Assembly: GCF_003259895.1 (NCBI RefSeq)
Contig: NZ_QLME01000011.1
Coordinates: 1 to 64,000, forward strand
DNA length: 64,000 bases
Reading direction: 5' to 3'
Source of the DNA: Halanaerobium saccharolyticum
Lineage (GTDB): Bacteria; Bacillota; Halanaerobiia; Halanaerobiales; Halanaerobiaceae
In this document: positions 44,681-54,040 of the stretch, piece by piece
Layout: each line of letters begins with the position of its first letter
How positions within the stretch are numbered: the stretch's first letter is position 1
Notes under the pieces: model-generated
The model's database searches: none
Told to the model about the DNA's origin: nothing
The model's input: the letters and a program-made list of their open reading frames with translations, nothing else
Position numbers and translations under genes: made by a program

Positions 44681-46581
44681 TATTCCACCTCCCTGAATAT
44701 TTCTCCCTGATTAATAATAAATATACTGCGCATATAATTGATGATTTCAGATAACTGCTCTATTTTCTGCTCCGAAAAAGTAATTTCTCTTTCCTGGTCT
44801 TTTAAATGACCAACCTTAATCAAATTATCAAGTTCCTTGATAAATAACTGTCCATCTTTTAGAATATGGGGAGTCTCATGTAAAAATAAGATTGGATCTT
44901 CCTGTTCTAAAAATAATGATTTACCGACAAACTGTTCCGGCAGCTCCTGAAACCCTAATAAATCCAGCACTGTCGGGGCAATATCAGTTGTAGTGCCCTC
45001 GCGCTCAAAAATAGAGTTCCCAAGCTGTGGGTGTTTAATAAACAAAGGAATATGATAGGGAACTTTAACATTGCGCCAGAGGGTGAAATCGCGTCCGGAC
45101 TCGTATTCTAAAGTTTTAATTTCCGACTCATGATCAGAATAGATTACTAAAAGAGTATTATCCATGACACCTGCAGTTTCCAGCTTAGAAATAAAATTCT
45201 CTAAAGCTCGATCTGTAAAGTTAATAGACTTAAAGTAATTTTGAACCAGATTGTTGCCCACTTCTGCAAAATCTCCTACAGCATTTTTCGGGTAAAACTG
45301 AAAAGGGGTATGGCTGGTCAGGGAAATTAAATAAGCAAAAAATGGCTGCTCCTCTGCTGCCGCATTTTTGAGCTGTTCAGCTGCTGAAGCAAAGAAATCA
45401 TAATCATTAATTCCCAGACCTCTCTGCTCAGGAATCGGATAAATTTCTTCTTCAAAATTACGCTGGCTGTAAAAGTGATCAAAACCCAGATCGGGATAGG
45501 CTTCAGCTCGATTAAAAAAGTTGCGATCATTATTGTGAAAAGCCAGGGTTTGATAATTTTCTGCTTTTAATAATTTAGGCAGTGATTGGAAAGCACTTAA
45601 GTCAATATCTCTAAAGACATAACTCCGATTAACCGGATAAAGTGAAGTCAGAGTTGATAAATCGGCATCAAAACTGCCGTTAACTTTTTGGGCATAAAAA
45701 TTTTCAAAATATAAACTTTCATCTTTTAAATCATTTAAAAATGGTGTGATTTCTTTACCCTGCTGTCTGTAATCCACTATTTTAGCATCCAGTGATTCAA
45801 CCTGAATTAAAATTACATTTGTATTTTCCGGCAGAGTCTGGGTCCCACTCAGCTGTTTCTGCTTTTCATAATAAGGTATATTTTCAAGCTCAGGCCGCGG
45901 TTTTTCTTCCTCCCGGCTTAAATAACTGTAAGCCTCAATTGCATAAACAGGTAAGATGCCGTAAACTGAAGCCAGATAAGAACTTCCCGTTTGATAAAGT
46001 TCAGCCGGACTTTTTTCTCCCAGAATAAAGCTGCCTGCTGCAACCTGGAGCAGCAGCAAAAAAACAATCAGAGCATAAACTCCTGTCTTTTTAAGCGGCA
46101 GTTTTGCCATCGATTTTCCCCAGAAACCCCACTCTGCTGTTAATTCTAAATCAGGAAGAGAATTAAATCCTCCCAGACCTAAAAGGGCCAGATCTAGAAT
46201 AATGATAATATCTCTAAATCTAAAAATATGGGTAAATAAGACCTGGTACATCGAAAATGAGCCTGTACCTTCTCCCGAGAAAATATCACTAATGCTTAAA
46301 AAATTGCCAAAATAATGGTTATACCAGTAATTTGCGAGAAAGAAAAAACTAAATATAAAAAGCATGAAAAACAACCTCTGTCTTATCTTTTTAGAAATAA
46401 GCAGAGGCTCAATGAATTTTAAATAAAAAATTGCAAAAAATAAGTTGCGAATAATCACTGCTGTCAGAGAAGGTGCATAAAATATCTGCAGCATTAAATA
46501 ATTATATTTTATAATAAAGGCCAGGAAAAGTATCAGAGATAAATATCGCAGACGCTTCTCCAGTTTAAAATTACTTAACAA
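44680..46581 (-). CDS. LtaS-like sulfatase-family phosphoglycerol transferase
   Basis: A 633-residue protein: five N-terminal membrane helices (to about 200) and an extracytoplasmic sulfatase-fold domain (about 240-600; NVILIQVESLDAKIVD, VIYSDHESEI, KHPQLGN). LtaS enzymes polymerize or transfer glycerol-phosphate for lipoteichoic acids or osmoregulated glycans. At the place of the usual nucleophilic Thr (GKTSDAE-type motif) this protein reads NGSFDAD, suggesting Ser. It is co-transcribed with the glycerophosphodiesterase, which points to glycerophosphate polymer turnover. Confidence 0.87.
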   Translation of the reverse strand: MLSNFKLEKRLRYLSLILFLAFIIKYNYLMLQIFYAPSLTAVIIRNLFFAIFYLKFIEPLLISKKIRQRLFFMLFIFSFFFLANYWYNHYFGNFLSISDIFSGEGTGSFSMYQVLFTHIFRFRDIIIILDLALLGLGGFNSLPDLELTAEWGFWGKSMAKLPLKKTGVYALIVFLLLLQVAAGSFILGEKSPAELYQTGSSYLASVYGILPVYAIEAYSYLSREEEKPRPELENIPYYEKQKQLSGTQTLPENTNVILIQVESLDAKIVDYRQQGKEITPFLNDLKDESLYFENFYAQKVNGSFDADLSTLTSLYPVNRSYVFRDIDLSAFQSLPKLLKAENYQTLAFHNNDRNFFNRAEAYPDLGFDHFYSQRNFEEEIYPIPEQRGLGINDYDFFASAAEQLKNAAAEEQPFFAYLISLTSHTPFQFYPKNAVGDFAEVGNNLVQNYFKSINFTDRALENFISKLETAGVMDNTLLVIYSDHESEIKTLEYESGRDFTLWRNVKVPYHIPLFIKHPQLGNSIFEREGTTTDIAPTVLDLLGFQELPEQFVGKSLFLEQEDPILFLHETPHILKDGQLFIKELDNLIKVGHLKDQEREITFSEQKIEQLSEIINYMRSIFIINQGEIFREVE

Positions 46582-46680
46582 TTAAACTCCTCCTGAATGT
46601 TAATAGAATGTTAACTTCTTTCAAATTTATCATATCAGAAATTAAAGTTGATGAAAAGTAATTTTTTAACAAGGAAGAGG

Positions 46681-46756
46681 GTACCGGGTACCTGGGAAAT
46701 TATTCCAATAGATAAATCTTTTTTTGAAAAGGAATAACTTTCCAGGTACCCGGTAC
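46681..46756. repeat. GTACC inverted repeat, full copy C
   Basis: Left arm 46681-46706 starts GTACCGGGTACCTGGG; right arm 46731-46756 ends CCAGGTACCCGGTAC. A 24-base loop contains a T7 run. It lies six bases beyond the GH95 stop. It matches copy D at 50537 in arms but not in loop. Confidence 0.8.
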
Positions 46757-46762
46757 ATTAAT

Positions 46763-48898
46763 TTAATAGATCTGATAATCATCCAGCTCACCATTGCTCC
46801 AGCTAATATCAATAGTTTTTCCCTTCTTAATTCTCAGACCTTTGACATGTCCATTTTCAAACTCTTCCGGTAAGGCAGGTAATATCTTAACTTCATCATT
46901 TCTATCCTGAACCAGCATATTTGCAATTCCTGCAATCCCGCCAAAATTACCGTCAATCTGAAAAGGAGGATGGGCATCCCAGAGATTATCATAGCTGGAA
47001 CGAGTCAATAAGGTCTTTAAATATTTAAATGCGTTCTCACTATCACCCAGCACAGCAAAAACATTTATAACCCAGGCACAGCTCCAACCTGTATGTCCCC
47101 CACCATTTTCCAGGCGTTCCAATAAAGAAATCCGGGAAGCTTCTTTCAGTATATTATCTTCAGCAAATATTTCTGAAGGAAAAAGTCCATAAAGATGAGA
47201 AATATGACGATGTCCAGGCTCACACTCTTCAAACTCCTGATGCCATTCCAGCAGCTGACCCTTACTTCCGATTTTAAAAGTTGATAAACGATCCAATCTT
47301 TCTGTTATTTCTGCTAAAATATCATCTTCAATTTCTAATATTACACATATTTTTTTAAAATTACCAAAAACTTCTCGAATCAGAGCCAGATCCATAGCAG
47401 TTGAGACTGCAACTGCACTGCTGCCCCCTTTTTTAGTCTTAAATCTATTTTCTGGAGAAGTTGAAGGACAGGTTATATATTCTCCATCATATTCAAAAGT
47501 CCAGTCCAGCAGAAATAAGGCCGCCTCTCTTAATAAAGGATAGACTCTCTTTCTCAGGAATTCCCGGTCAGGATTATATTCATAATGCTTAAAAAACTCG
47601 CTTACCAGCCAGGCACCTCCCATAGGCCACATTGACCAGGTTGCAGACTGCTCCCGGGCTTTTTCTCCTCCATAAACTATACCAACCGGATTTGTATTAC
47701 ACCAGTAATCTGCATTATGATGGTGAGTGAAACCTCTGCAGTTATAATGAATTTGGGCTGTTTTCTTTCCAGCTTCAGCTATCTTCTCTACGAAATTTAG
47801 ATATGGTTCAAGGCATTCCTCTAAATTACAGTTCTGCACAGGCCAGTAGTTCATCTCTACATTGATATTTGTTGTCCAGTTACAGCTCCATGGTGCTCTA
47901 AGTTCCCAGCTCCAGATCCCCTGCAAATTAGCCGGCAGACTCCCTTCTCTGGAAGAACTTATCAGTAAGTATCTTCCATACTGAAAGTACAGTGCGTATA
48001 AAGCATTATCTTTTTTACCAGCACGCAATTTTTTTAGCCTCAAATCTGTTGGCAGCTTTATATCTTCGCCAAGATATAATTCTACCTTATCATAAATACT
48101 TTTGTAATCTTTAATATGTATTTGCTTTAATTGCTCATAATCCAGATTCTGATCATATTGAGCTTCTTTAACTGCTGAGAAAGCGAGTACAACCTTAGAT
48201 GCACCGCTTATATCCATAGAATTAGCTCCCACTTCTAAAGAACCATTACAGGAGATAACTTTTAGCTCAGCCTGATATTCCATTCCTTTATCTCCCTGAA
48301 TAATAGAATTGCCATCACTGTCTATATAAGAAGGGTCAACATGTTCAGGGCATTTACCATTTATTTTGAGACCAGTATTATTATATCTGCAATTGTATAC
48401 CATTTGTGAATCAAAACTTAAAGAAAAGTTTAGTTCTGACTGATCACAGCTGAGCTTAATAAATATCGCCCCGGCAGGATAGCTGGCAAAATATTCCCGC
48501 CTGTAATTATTTTCATCAACCTGATAACTAACACTGGCAGTAGAACTATCAATATCAAGTGATCGCTCATAGTTTTTTATTTTCCTGCTGTGCTCAAAAT
48601 TTATAAACAGATCTCCAAGCGGCATATATGATTCATTATATTCTCCCAGCATATTTTTTTCTATCAATTTTTCTGCTGCCTGATAGTCTTCATTTAAAAT
48701 TAACTGCCTTACTTTTTCTAAATACTGAGCAGCACCAGTGTTGTTTTTATCACGATAATAACCAGACCAGAGGCTTTCTTCATTCAAGCCCAGATGCTCT
48801 TTTTTAGCTCCTCCCCAGATCATTGCTCCCAGACTGCCATTACCAATAACTAATGTATCTTCCCATTTTTGAGCAGATCTTTTATAATATAATCTCAA
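46763..48898 (-). CDS. Glycoside hydrolase family 95 enzyme (alpha-L-fucosidase/galactosidase type)
   Basis: A 711-residue cytoplasmic enzyme without signal peptide. The N-terminal beta domain begins WEDTLVIGNGSLGAMIWGG; the (alpha/alpha)6 barrel carries WTTNINVEMNYWP (paired asparagines), STSPEN (general acid Glu) and DAHPPFQIDGNFGG. Family members act on alpha-1,2-fucosides or related alpha-L-galactosides; the exact substrate is open. It is slightly short for the family, ending soon after the catalytic domain. A perfect palindrome lies 62 bases upstream of its start. Confidence 0.9.
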   Translation of the reverse strand: MRLYYKRSAQKWEDTLVIGNGSLGAMIWGGAKKEHLGLNEESLWSGYYRDKNNTGAAQYLEKVRQLILNEDYQAAEKLIEKNMLGEYNESYMPLGDLFINFEHSRKIKNYERSLDIDSSTASVSYQVDENNYRREYFASYPAGAIFIKLSCDQSELNFSLSFDSQMVYNCRYNNTGLKINGKCPEHVDPSYIDSDGNSIIQGDKGMEYQAELKVISCNGSLEVGANSMDISGASKVVLAFSAVKEAQYDQNLDYEQLKQIHIKDYKSIYDKVELYLGEDIKLPTDLRLKKLRAGKKDNALYALYFQYGRYLLISSSREGSLPANLQGIWSWELRAPWSCNWTTNINVEMNYWPVQNCNLEECLEPYLNFVEKIAEAGKKTAQIHYNCRGFTHHHNADYWCNTNPVGIVYGGEKAREQSATWSMWPMGGAWLVSEFFKHYEYNPDREFLRKRVYPLLREAALFLLDWTFEYDGEYITCPSTSPENRFKTKKGGSSAVAVSTAMDLALIREVFGNFKKICVILEIEDDILAEITERLDRLSTFKIGSKGQLLEWHQEFEECEPGHRHISHLYGLFPSEIFAEDNILKEASRISLLERLENGGGHTGWSCAWVINVFAVLGDSENAFKYLKTLLTRSSYDNLWDAHPPFQIDGNFGGIAGIANMLVQDRNDEVKILPALPEEFENGHVKGLRIKKGKTIDISWSNGELDDYQIY

Positions 48899-48960
48899 TT
48901 AAACCATTCCCTCTTTATATTTATTATTTATTAACTGTGATTTTTACTTAATTATTTTCA

Positions 48961-48976
48961 TGTATAAATTTATACA
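48961..48976. promoter_or_regulatory. Perfect palindrome upstream of GH95
   Basis: TGTATAAATTTATACA is an exact 16-base palindrome, a possible operator. The remainder of 48899-49140 is A+T-rich and shows nothing else I can assign. Confidence 0.3.
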
Positions 48977-49146
48977 TTTGATATTGGACTCCTCAGGTGA
49001 TCATCAGTTAAAATATTTGGCATAAAACTTTTAAGTCTTAAGAGATAATTGTACTAATATTTTAATATTCCTTTATAACCTTTAATTTTTATATAAATAT
49101 AATAAGTAGTTATTATAGCAGTGACAAAAAAAGAAATCAGAGCAAT

Positions 49147-49179
49147 TAAAAAACCAGATAGTTAAATAAAACCATCTGG
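49147..49179 (-). terminator. Terminator of the lactate operon
   Basis: CCAGAT and ATCTGG pair around a 14-base loop, with a U6-U7 run on the minus strand, about 50 bases after the larA stop. Confidence 0.75.
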
Positions 49180-49231
49180 CCAAGTTGAAAATATTTAATC
49201 CTACTGAATATTTTTTTAACAATGAGTAAAT

Positions 49232-50512
49232 TTAACTTCTCACGATTACTGAAACCCCATCAGGGATTGCTGTAATTGAAGGCTTTTTACTTTCAACCAA
49301 GCTTTCTGCTTTCTCAACTGCTTGATTAAGATCTGCAGCCCAGTCCATCCCCATCTCTTCTACAATATTTCTCTTTTCGGGATCTGTAATCATAATTACT
49401 TTAAACTTAATCATAATTCGAGCCAGAATCTGGGTTTCCCACTGATCGGGAACTGTTTCTTTGCGTCCCCGGGCCAGAATCTGATCCATAATTTCCTGCA
49501 CAGTTTCTGTTTCTTTAAATGTACGATAAAATTCTTCTCCTCCATGACCGTCAGAACATTCTGCAGCAATTATGATTACTCCACCTTCTTTACAGGTAGC
49601 TTCTGCTGCTGTCATTCCCTTAACTGACTGATAAATATTTTGATCAAGTGGATAACCACCATTGCTGGTAATTACAATCTCAGCAAGTTTAGCATTAACT
49701 CCGGCCAGAGAATCAACAAATTCGGTTCCCTTAAGATGAGCTTTTTCGCGGTGGCCGGCAAAAGCATTGATCACTTTCTTTTCCGCATCAATGACTACAT
49801 TTAAAATGAAGGCCAGTCCTGCTGCTTCAGCTGCATACAGCATATCCTGATGCATTGGATTGCCTTCTAAATTACCTGTTCTGGCATTGTCACTGTCGAT
49901 AAACTCTGCACAGTGGTTGGCCAGAACTGTAGTTTTACTGGCCACACCGGGAAGCACACTTTTGCGTCCACCAGAAAAGCCGGCGAAAAAGTGAGGCTCA
50001 ATAAAACCCTCAGCAACTAATAAATCAGCTTCTACTGCTGTTTTATTTAAAATCATATCTCCCCCGGAGGGCAGCTGGCCTAAATTTACCATCTGAGATT
50101 CGTCCCGGCTGTCATGCATTTCAATATTTACACTGTCAACTATCTGATCACCATACTTGTTCCGCAGTTCCTCATCAGTTGAAGCCCGATGAAAACCGGT
50201 CGCCACTAAAATTGTAATTTCTGCTTCCGGAGCAGTTTTCCTGATTTCTTCCAACAGGACCGGCATTGTGATCTGGCTGGGCACCGGTCTTGTATGATCA
50301 CTGGAGATTATTACAATCTCTTTTTTTCCCCGGGCCAGCTCTGACAATCTCTGACTGCCAATTGGATTTGCCACTGCCTCTTTTACAATTTCCGTTTCCG
50401 ATTTTTCTGCTTCAAATTGATGGGCCAGGGAGACTAAAACTCCCTGCAGCCTTTCAGCTTCTACTTTGAGTTCTAACTCCTTTCTTCCAAAAGGAAATTT
50501 AATCTGTTTCAT
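49232..50512 (-). CDS. larA: Nickel-dependent lactate racemase LarA
   Basis: A 426-residue LarA-family enzyme (DUF2088) that interconverts D- and L-lactate using a nickel-pincer nucleotide on a conserved lysine. SDHTRPVPS, the EPHFFAGFSGGRKSVLPG segment with the cofactor lysine, and NHCAEF are visible. The ATG at 50512 is chosen because a longer frame would read through repeat D; AAGGAAG lies about eleven bases upstream. Genes for cofactor synthesis (larB, larC, larE) are not in the window. Its place at the end of the lactate operon matches the role. Confidence 0.92.
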   Translation of the reverse strand: MKQIKFPFGRKELELKVEAERLQGVLVSLAHQFEAEKSETEIVKEAVANPIGSQRLSELARGKKEIVIISSDHTRPVPSQITMPVLLEEIRKTAPEAEITILVATGFHRASTDEELRNKYGDQIVDSVNIEMHDSRDESQMVNLGQLPSGGDMILNKTAVEADLLVAEGFIEPHFFAGFSGGRKSVLPGVASKTTVLANHCAEFIDSDNARTGNLEGNPMHQDMLYAAEAAGLAFILNVVIDAEKKVINAFAGHREKAHLKGTEFVDSLAGVNAKLAEIVITSNGGYPLDQNIYQSVKGMTAAEATCKEGGVIIIAAECSDGHGGEEFYRTFKETETVQEIMDQILARGRKETVPDQWETQILARIMIKFKVIMITDPEKRNIVEEMGMDWAADLNQAVEKAESLVESKKPSITAIPDGVSVIVRS

Positions 50513-50536
50513 CTTAAAATTCACTTCCTTTTTAAA

Positions 50537-50620
50537 TGGTACCGGGTACTTGGAAAATAACTCCATTTTGCAGGCGAGTTTTTTAATCTTTTCAGGAATT
50601 ATTTTCCAAGTACCCGGTTC
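50537..50620. repeat. GTACC inverted repeat, full copy D
   Basis: Left arm 50537-50563 starts GGTACCGGGTACTTGG; right arm 50594-50620 ends CCAAGTACCCGGTTCC. It lies ten bases past the lactate dehydrogenase stop. Compared with copy C a C:G pair has become T:A in both arms. Confidence 0.8.
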
Positions 50621-50629
50621 CATAACATT

Positions 50630-52048
50630 TTATTCTAAATCAAAAATCTTACCTGGATTCATAATATTATTTGGATCAAAGGCTTTTTTGATTCCTCGCA
50701 TTAAGTTAAGCTCGGCCGGATCCAGCATCATTTCCATATACTTTTTACGTTTAGAACCAATACCGTGTTCACCACTTAAAGTACCTCCAAGTTCTTTAGT
50801 TGCTCTGTATAAATCTTCCAGAGCCTTTTCTTCAATCTCAAACCATTTTTCCATGGAATGATCAGGATTTTTAACTAAGGTAGCATGTAAGTTACCATCA
50901 CCGGCATGCCCGTAACAGGGAACCTTGATCTCATATTTTTCACTGATCTCATCTAAATAAGGCATCAATTTGGGAATATTGGCAGTTGGAACCACAATAT
51001 CCTCCAGACTCTGATGCGGACTGACAACTTTAAAGGCTTCAGCAATATTGCGGCGTACACTCCAGATCCGCTCCCGGGTGGTGTGGTTATCAGCAACATA
51101 AACCTCGATTGCATCATTATCCAGACAGAGTTCACCAATTGTCTCACTATCTGCGTTCACTACATCTTCTTTATTTCCATCAACCTCTATTAAAAGCATA
51201 GCACCTGCTTCCTGATAGGGCAAATGCTCATTTAAATATTCACAGGAAGTCTTAACCGAAAGCTTATCCATAAATTCAATACTGGTCGGGATAATTCTTC
51301 CTTCTGTCATAATTTTGGGTACTGTAGAAATAGCTGTGGCCTCATCCTTAAAGAGTGCCAGCAGTCCTACCCGCTGAGTTGGTTTAGGGAGTAGTTTAAT
51401 AATTGCTTTGGTTACTATACCCAGGGTACCCTCGGAGCCTACAATCAGCTGTTTTAAATCATAACCGGTTACATCTTTAACTCGCTTACCACCCAGCTGC
51501 ACAATATCTCCCGTTGGAGTTACAACTTCCAGCCCCATTACATAGCGGCCGGTAACACCATATTTAACCGCCTTACCGCCACCGGCATTTTCGGCAATAT
51601 TACCTCCGAGAAAACAGGTTTCTACACTCATTGGATAGCCGGCAAAAAAGAGCCCGCTTTCTTCAAGCATTTCATTAACACTATTGGTAATTACACCCGG
51701 TTCTAAAACCATCATTAAATTATCATAATCAATTTCTATAACTTCATCCATATTCTCCACGGAGACTACAATCCCTCCGTGGTCTGGAATTGCTCCCCCG
51801 GAAAGTCCACTGCGGGCTCCGGATGGAGTTACCGGAATCAACTCTCTATTGGCCAGCTTCATTACTGCTGCAATTTCTTCCGCAGTATTTGGAGTTAAGA
51901 CAACCTCGGGCATGTGGCCATACTGTTCGGCCGGGGTTTCATCATGAGAATACGCTTCAATTTTTTCCTCATCTGTCATTACATTTTTTTCGCCAACAAT
52001 TTCTCTTAGTTCTGCTAAAATTTCCTCAGTTACAGGATTATATTTCAT
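50630..52048 (-). CDS. FAD-dependent lactate dehydrogenase (GlcD family, LctD-like)
   Basis: A 472-residue flavoprotein: PCMH-type FAD-binding domain (about 40-215; TPSGARSGLSGGAIPDHGG, ENAGGGKAVKYG) and FAD-oxidase C-terminal domain with HAGDGNLHATLV and SGEHGIG. Directly downstream of etfB and etfA it matches the LctBCD complex of Acetobacterium, which drives lactate oxidation with NAD+ by spending reduced ferredoxin (electron confurcation). The ATG overlaps the etfA stop. Confidence 0.93.
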   Translation of the reverse strand: MKYNPVTEEILAELREIVGEKNVMTDEEKIEAYSHDETPAEQYGHMPEVVLTPNTAEEIAAVMKLANRELIPVTPSGARSGLSGGAIPDHGGIVVSVENMDEVIEIDYDNLMMVLEPGVITNSVNEMLEESGLFFAGYPMSVETCFLGGNIAENAGGGKAVKYGVTGRYVMGLEVVTPTGDIVQLGGKRVKDVTGYDLKQLIVGSEGTLGIVTKAIIKLLPKPTQRVGLLALFKDEATAISTVPKIMTEGRIIPTSIEFMDKLSVKTSCEYLNEHLPYQEAGAMLLIEVDGNKEDVVNADSETIGELCLDNDAIEVYVADNHTTRERIWSVRRNIAEAFKVVSPHQSLEDIVVPTANIPKLMPYLDEISEKYEIKVPCYGHAGDGNLHATLVKNPDHSMEKWFEIEEKALEDLYRATKELGGTLSGEHGIGSKRKKYMEMMLDPAELNLMRGIKKAFDPNNIMNPGKIFDLE

Positions 52049-53040
52049 TATTTTACCTCCTCAGCCAGCTGCTTGTTCAGTTCAGGTACAATTTCAAATA
52101 AGTCGCCCACGATTCCAAAGTCTGATACCTTAAAAATATCTGCATCGGGATCTGCGTTGATTGCAATTATATTTTCGGAAGTCTTCATTCCAGCCAGATG
52201 CTGAATAGCACCAGAAATTCCAATTGCAAAATAGAGTTTAGGGGTAACTGTTTTACCACTTAAACCTACCTGATAGGGATAGCTGATCCAGTCTCTATCA
52301 ACTGCATCCCGGGAAGCACCAACTGCTCCCTCAAAATAGCCGGCAAGCTCTCTAATCATAGCAAAGTTTTCACCCTTTTTCATTCCCTTACCTCCAGCTG
52401 CAACTACATCCTGGATATTAACCGCATCACCCTCGTTTTTACGGAAACCGAGCTTTTTGACTCTACCATCTAAGAGTGAGCTGTCAAGTTTAAGATGAAC
52501 TATCTCACCGGTCCGGCTCTCATCTTTTGCGGCTGGTTTGGTTGAATGTGGTCTCACTGTCGCCATCTGAGGTCTGTGGTTAGGTGATTTAATTGTAGCC
52601 AGAATATTACCACCAATCGCTGGTCTGGTCTGCAGCAAATTGCCTGTATCTTCTTCGATATCTAATTCAGTACAGTCAGCTGTCAGGCCTGCATCTGTTT
52701 TAATTGCTACATAGGGCATTACCGTTCTCCCCATTGAAGTTGCTGCCGCCAGAATAATCTCCGGCTTATATTCTGCAATTAAATCCTGCAGAACATTACT
52801 GTAGTTTTCAACAATAAAGTCCTTTAAAGCGGGGGCATTCATCAATAATACCTTATCAGCTCCACTTTTAATCAATTCTTCTGCCTGCTGATCGCTAATC
52901 TGATCACCCAGAATAACTGAAACCAGTTCTTCATCCAATTTATCTGCTAATTTGCGCCCTCTGCTTAATAACTCAAATGACACTTCTTTAATTTCCCCAT
53001 CTCTTGCTTCTCCAAGAGTCCATACACCTTTGTACTCCAT
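52048..53040 (-). CDS. etfA: Electron transfer flavoprotein alpha subunit (LctC-like)
   Basis: A 330-residue EtfA with the C-terminal FAD-binding signature PKLYFAIGISGAIQHLAGM and NADPDADIF. It has no N-terminal ferredoxin domain. Paired with EtfB it passes electrons between lactate dehydrogenase, NAD+ and ferredoxin. Confidence 0.95.
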   Translation of the reverse strand: MEYKGVWTLGEARDGEIKEVSFELLSRGRKLADKLDEELVSVILGDQISDQQAEELIKSGADKVLLMNAPALKDFIVENYSNVLQDLIAEYKPEIILAAATSMGRTVMPYVAIKTDAGLTADCTELDIEEDTGNLLQTRPAIGGNILATIKSPNHRPQMATVRPHSTKPAAKDESRTGEIVHLKLDSSLLDGRVKKLGFRKNEGDAVNIQDVVAAGGKGMKKGENFAMIRELAGYFEGAVGASRDAVDRDWISYPYQVGLSGKTVTPKLYFAIGISGAIQHLAGMKTSENIIAINADPDADIFKVSDFGIVGDLFEIVPELNKQLAEEVK

Positions 53041-53052
53041 TTATATACCCTC

Positions 53053-53889
53053 CTATACTAATTCTTTTGCTTTTAAGTAGTCAATTAATTTAGATACTGC
53101 CTCTTCTACTTTACCATCTTCTCTGACATCGATAATTGTTCCACCTCTGGTTACCTTGGGGTGGTCAATGTTTACCACTCTGGTCGGTGAACCCTGTAAA
53201 CCAAGGTATTCCTGATTCAGATCAAGGTTTCCTAGATTCCACTGTGGAATTTCAACCTTGCGTGAGCGCTGCTTTCCTCTTAAGGTTGGCAGACGCGGAA
53301 ATGAAATTTCTTTAACAACTGTCAGTAAAGCCGGCAGCGGCAGTTCAAGTTTTTCGTAGCCGTCTTCTACCATTCTCTCAACTATAATCGAATCCTGTTC
53401 TACATTAGTATAATTGACTTCTTCGTCCTCAACTAAATTTAGATCGACTACCTTAGAAGTATAGGTCGAAAGTGTGAGGTCAAGCCAGGAAGCAATACCG
53501 GGGCCAACCTGGCCGGTGTCTCCATCTGTTGCTCTTTCTCCTGCTAAAATTAAATCAAAATCGCCAATTTCGCGGATTGCTTCCGATAAGGCGTACGAGG
53601 TGGCCCAGGTATCTGAACCTGCAAATTCTCTCCCCGAAAGTAAAATACCATCATCACAGCCCATGGCAATTGCTTCTTTTAAAGCTTTGTCAGCACTTGG
53701 TGGCCCCATTGTAATCACCGTAATTTTACCACCATATTCTTCTTTCAGCTGAATACCTGTTTCAATTGCATAAAGGTCAAGCGGATTAATAATACTTTCT
53801 ACCCCTTCTCGTTTCATTGTCCCTGTCTCTTCATCCATTTTTACATTACTTGTCTCTGGAACCTGTTTAATTGGAATAACTATATTCAA
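53053..53889 (-). CDS. etfB: Electron transfer flavoprotein beta subunit (LctB-like)
   Basis: A 278-residue EtfB with VIPIKQVPETSNVKMDEETGT, the nucleotide-binding AGERATDGDTGQVGPG and PTLRGKQRSRK. In bifurcating Etfs this subunit holds the bifurcating FAD and binds NAD(H). A lactate operator copy lies 35 bases upstream, so it may start its own transcript besides being read from lctP. Confidence 0.95.
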   Translation of the reverse strand: MNIVIPIKQVPETSNVKMDEETGTMKREGVESIINPLDLYAIETGIQLKEEYGGKITVITMGPPSADKALKEAIAMGCDDGILLSGREFAGSDTWATSYALSEAIREIGDFDLILAGERATDGDTGQVGPGIASWLDLTLSTYTSKVVDLNLVEDEEVNYTNVEQDSIIVERMVEDGYEKLELPLPALLTVVKEISFPRLPTLRGKQRSRKVEIPQWNLGNLDLNQEYLGLQGSPTRVVNIDHPKVTRGGTIIDVREDGKVEEAVSKLIDYLKAKELV

Positions 53890-53924
53890 TTTCTTTACCT
53901 CCCTGTGTAAAATTCATTTTGGTT

Positions 53925-53938
53925 TGATGGTCAGACCA
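53925..53938. promoter_or_regulatory. Lactate-regulator operator before etfB
   Basis: TGATGGTCAGACCA matches, on one strand, 13 of 14 positions of the perfect palindrome upstream of lctP. The TGGTC-GACCA core is typical of FadR/LldR-type GntR regulators. Confidence 0.65.
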
Positions 53939-54003
53939 CTATTCCATATTTATAATTCTTCTTCAACTCTAAAATTCCTGCAAAATTAAATATTTTACAC
54001 TAC

Positions 54004-54036
54004 TGAAGTTTCAAAAAGCTCCAGCAGTGCTTATTT
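54004..54036 (-). terminator. Weak hairpin between lctP and etfB
   Basis: On the minus strand CACTGCTGGAG pairs with CTTCAGTAGTG over 11 positions with two G:U pairs, followed by only a broken U-rich run. It may be a leaky terminator or processing site. Confidence 0.45.
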
Positions 54037-54040
54037 CAGG

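Noticed and set aside
50513-50623. Longer N-terminus of LarA starting at 50623
   Set aside because: It would be translated from the GTACC inverted repeat and has no SD; the start at 50512 fits the family.
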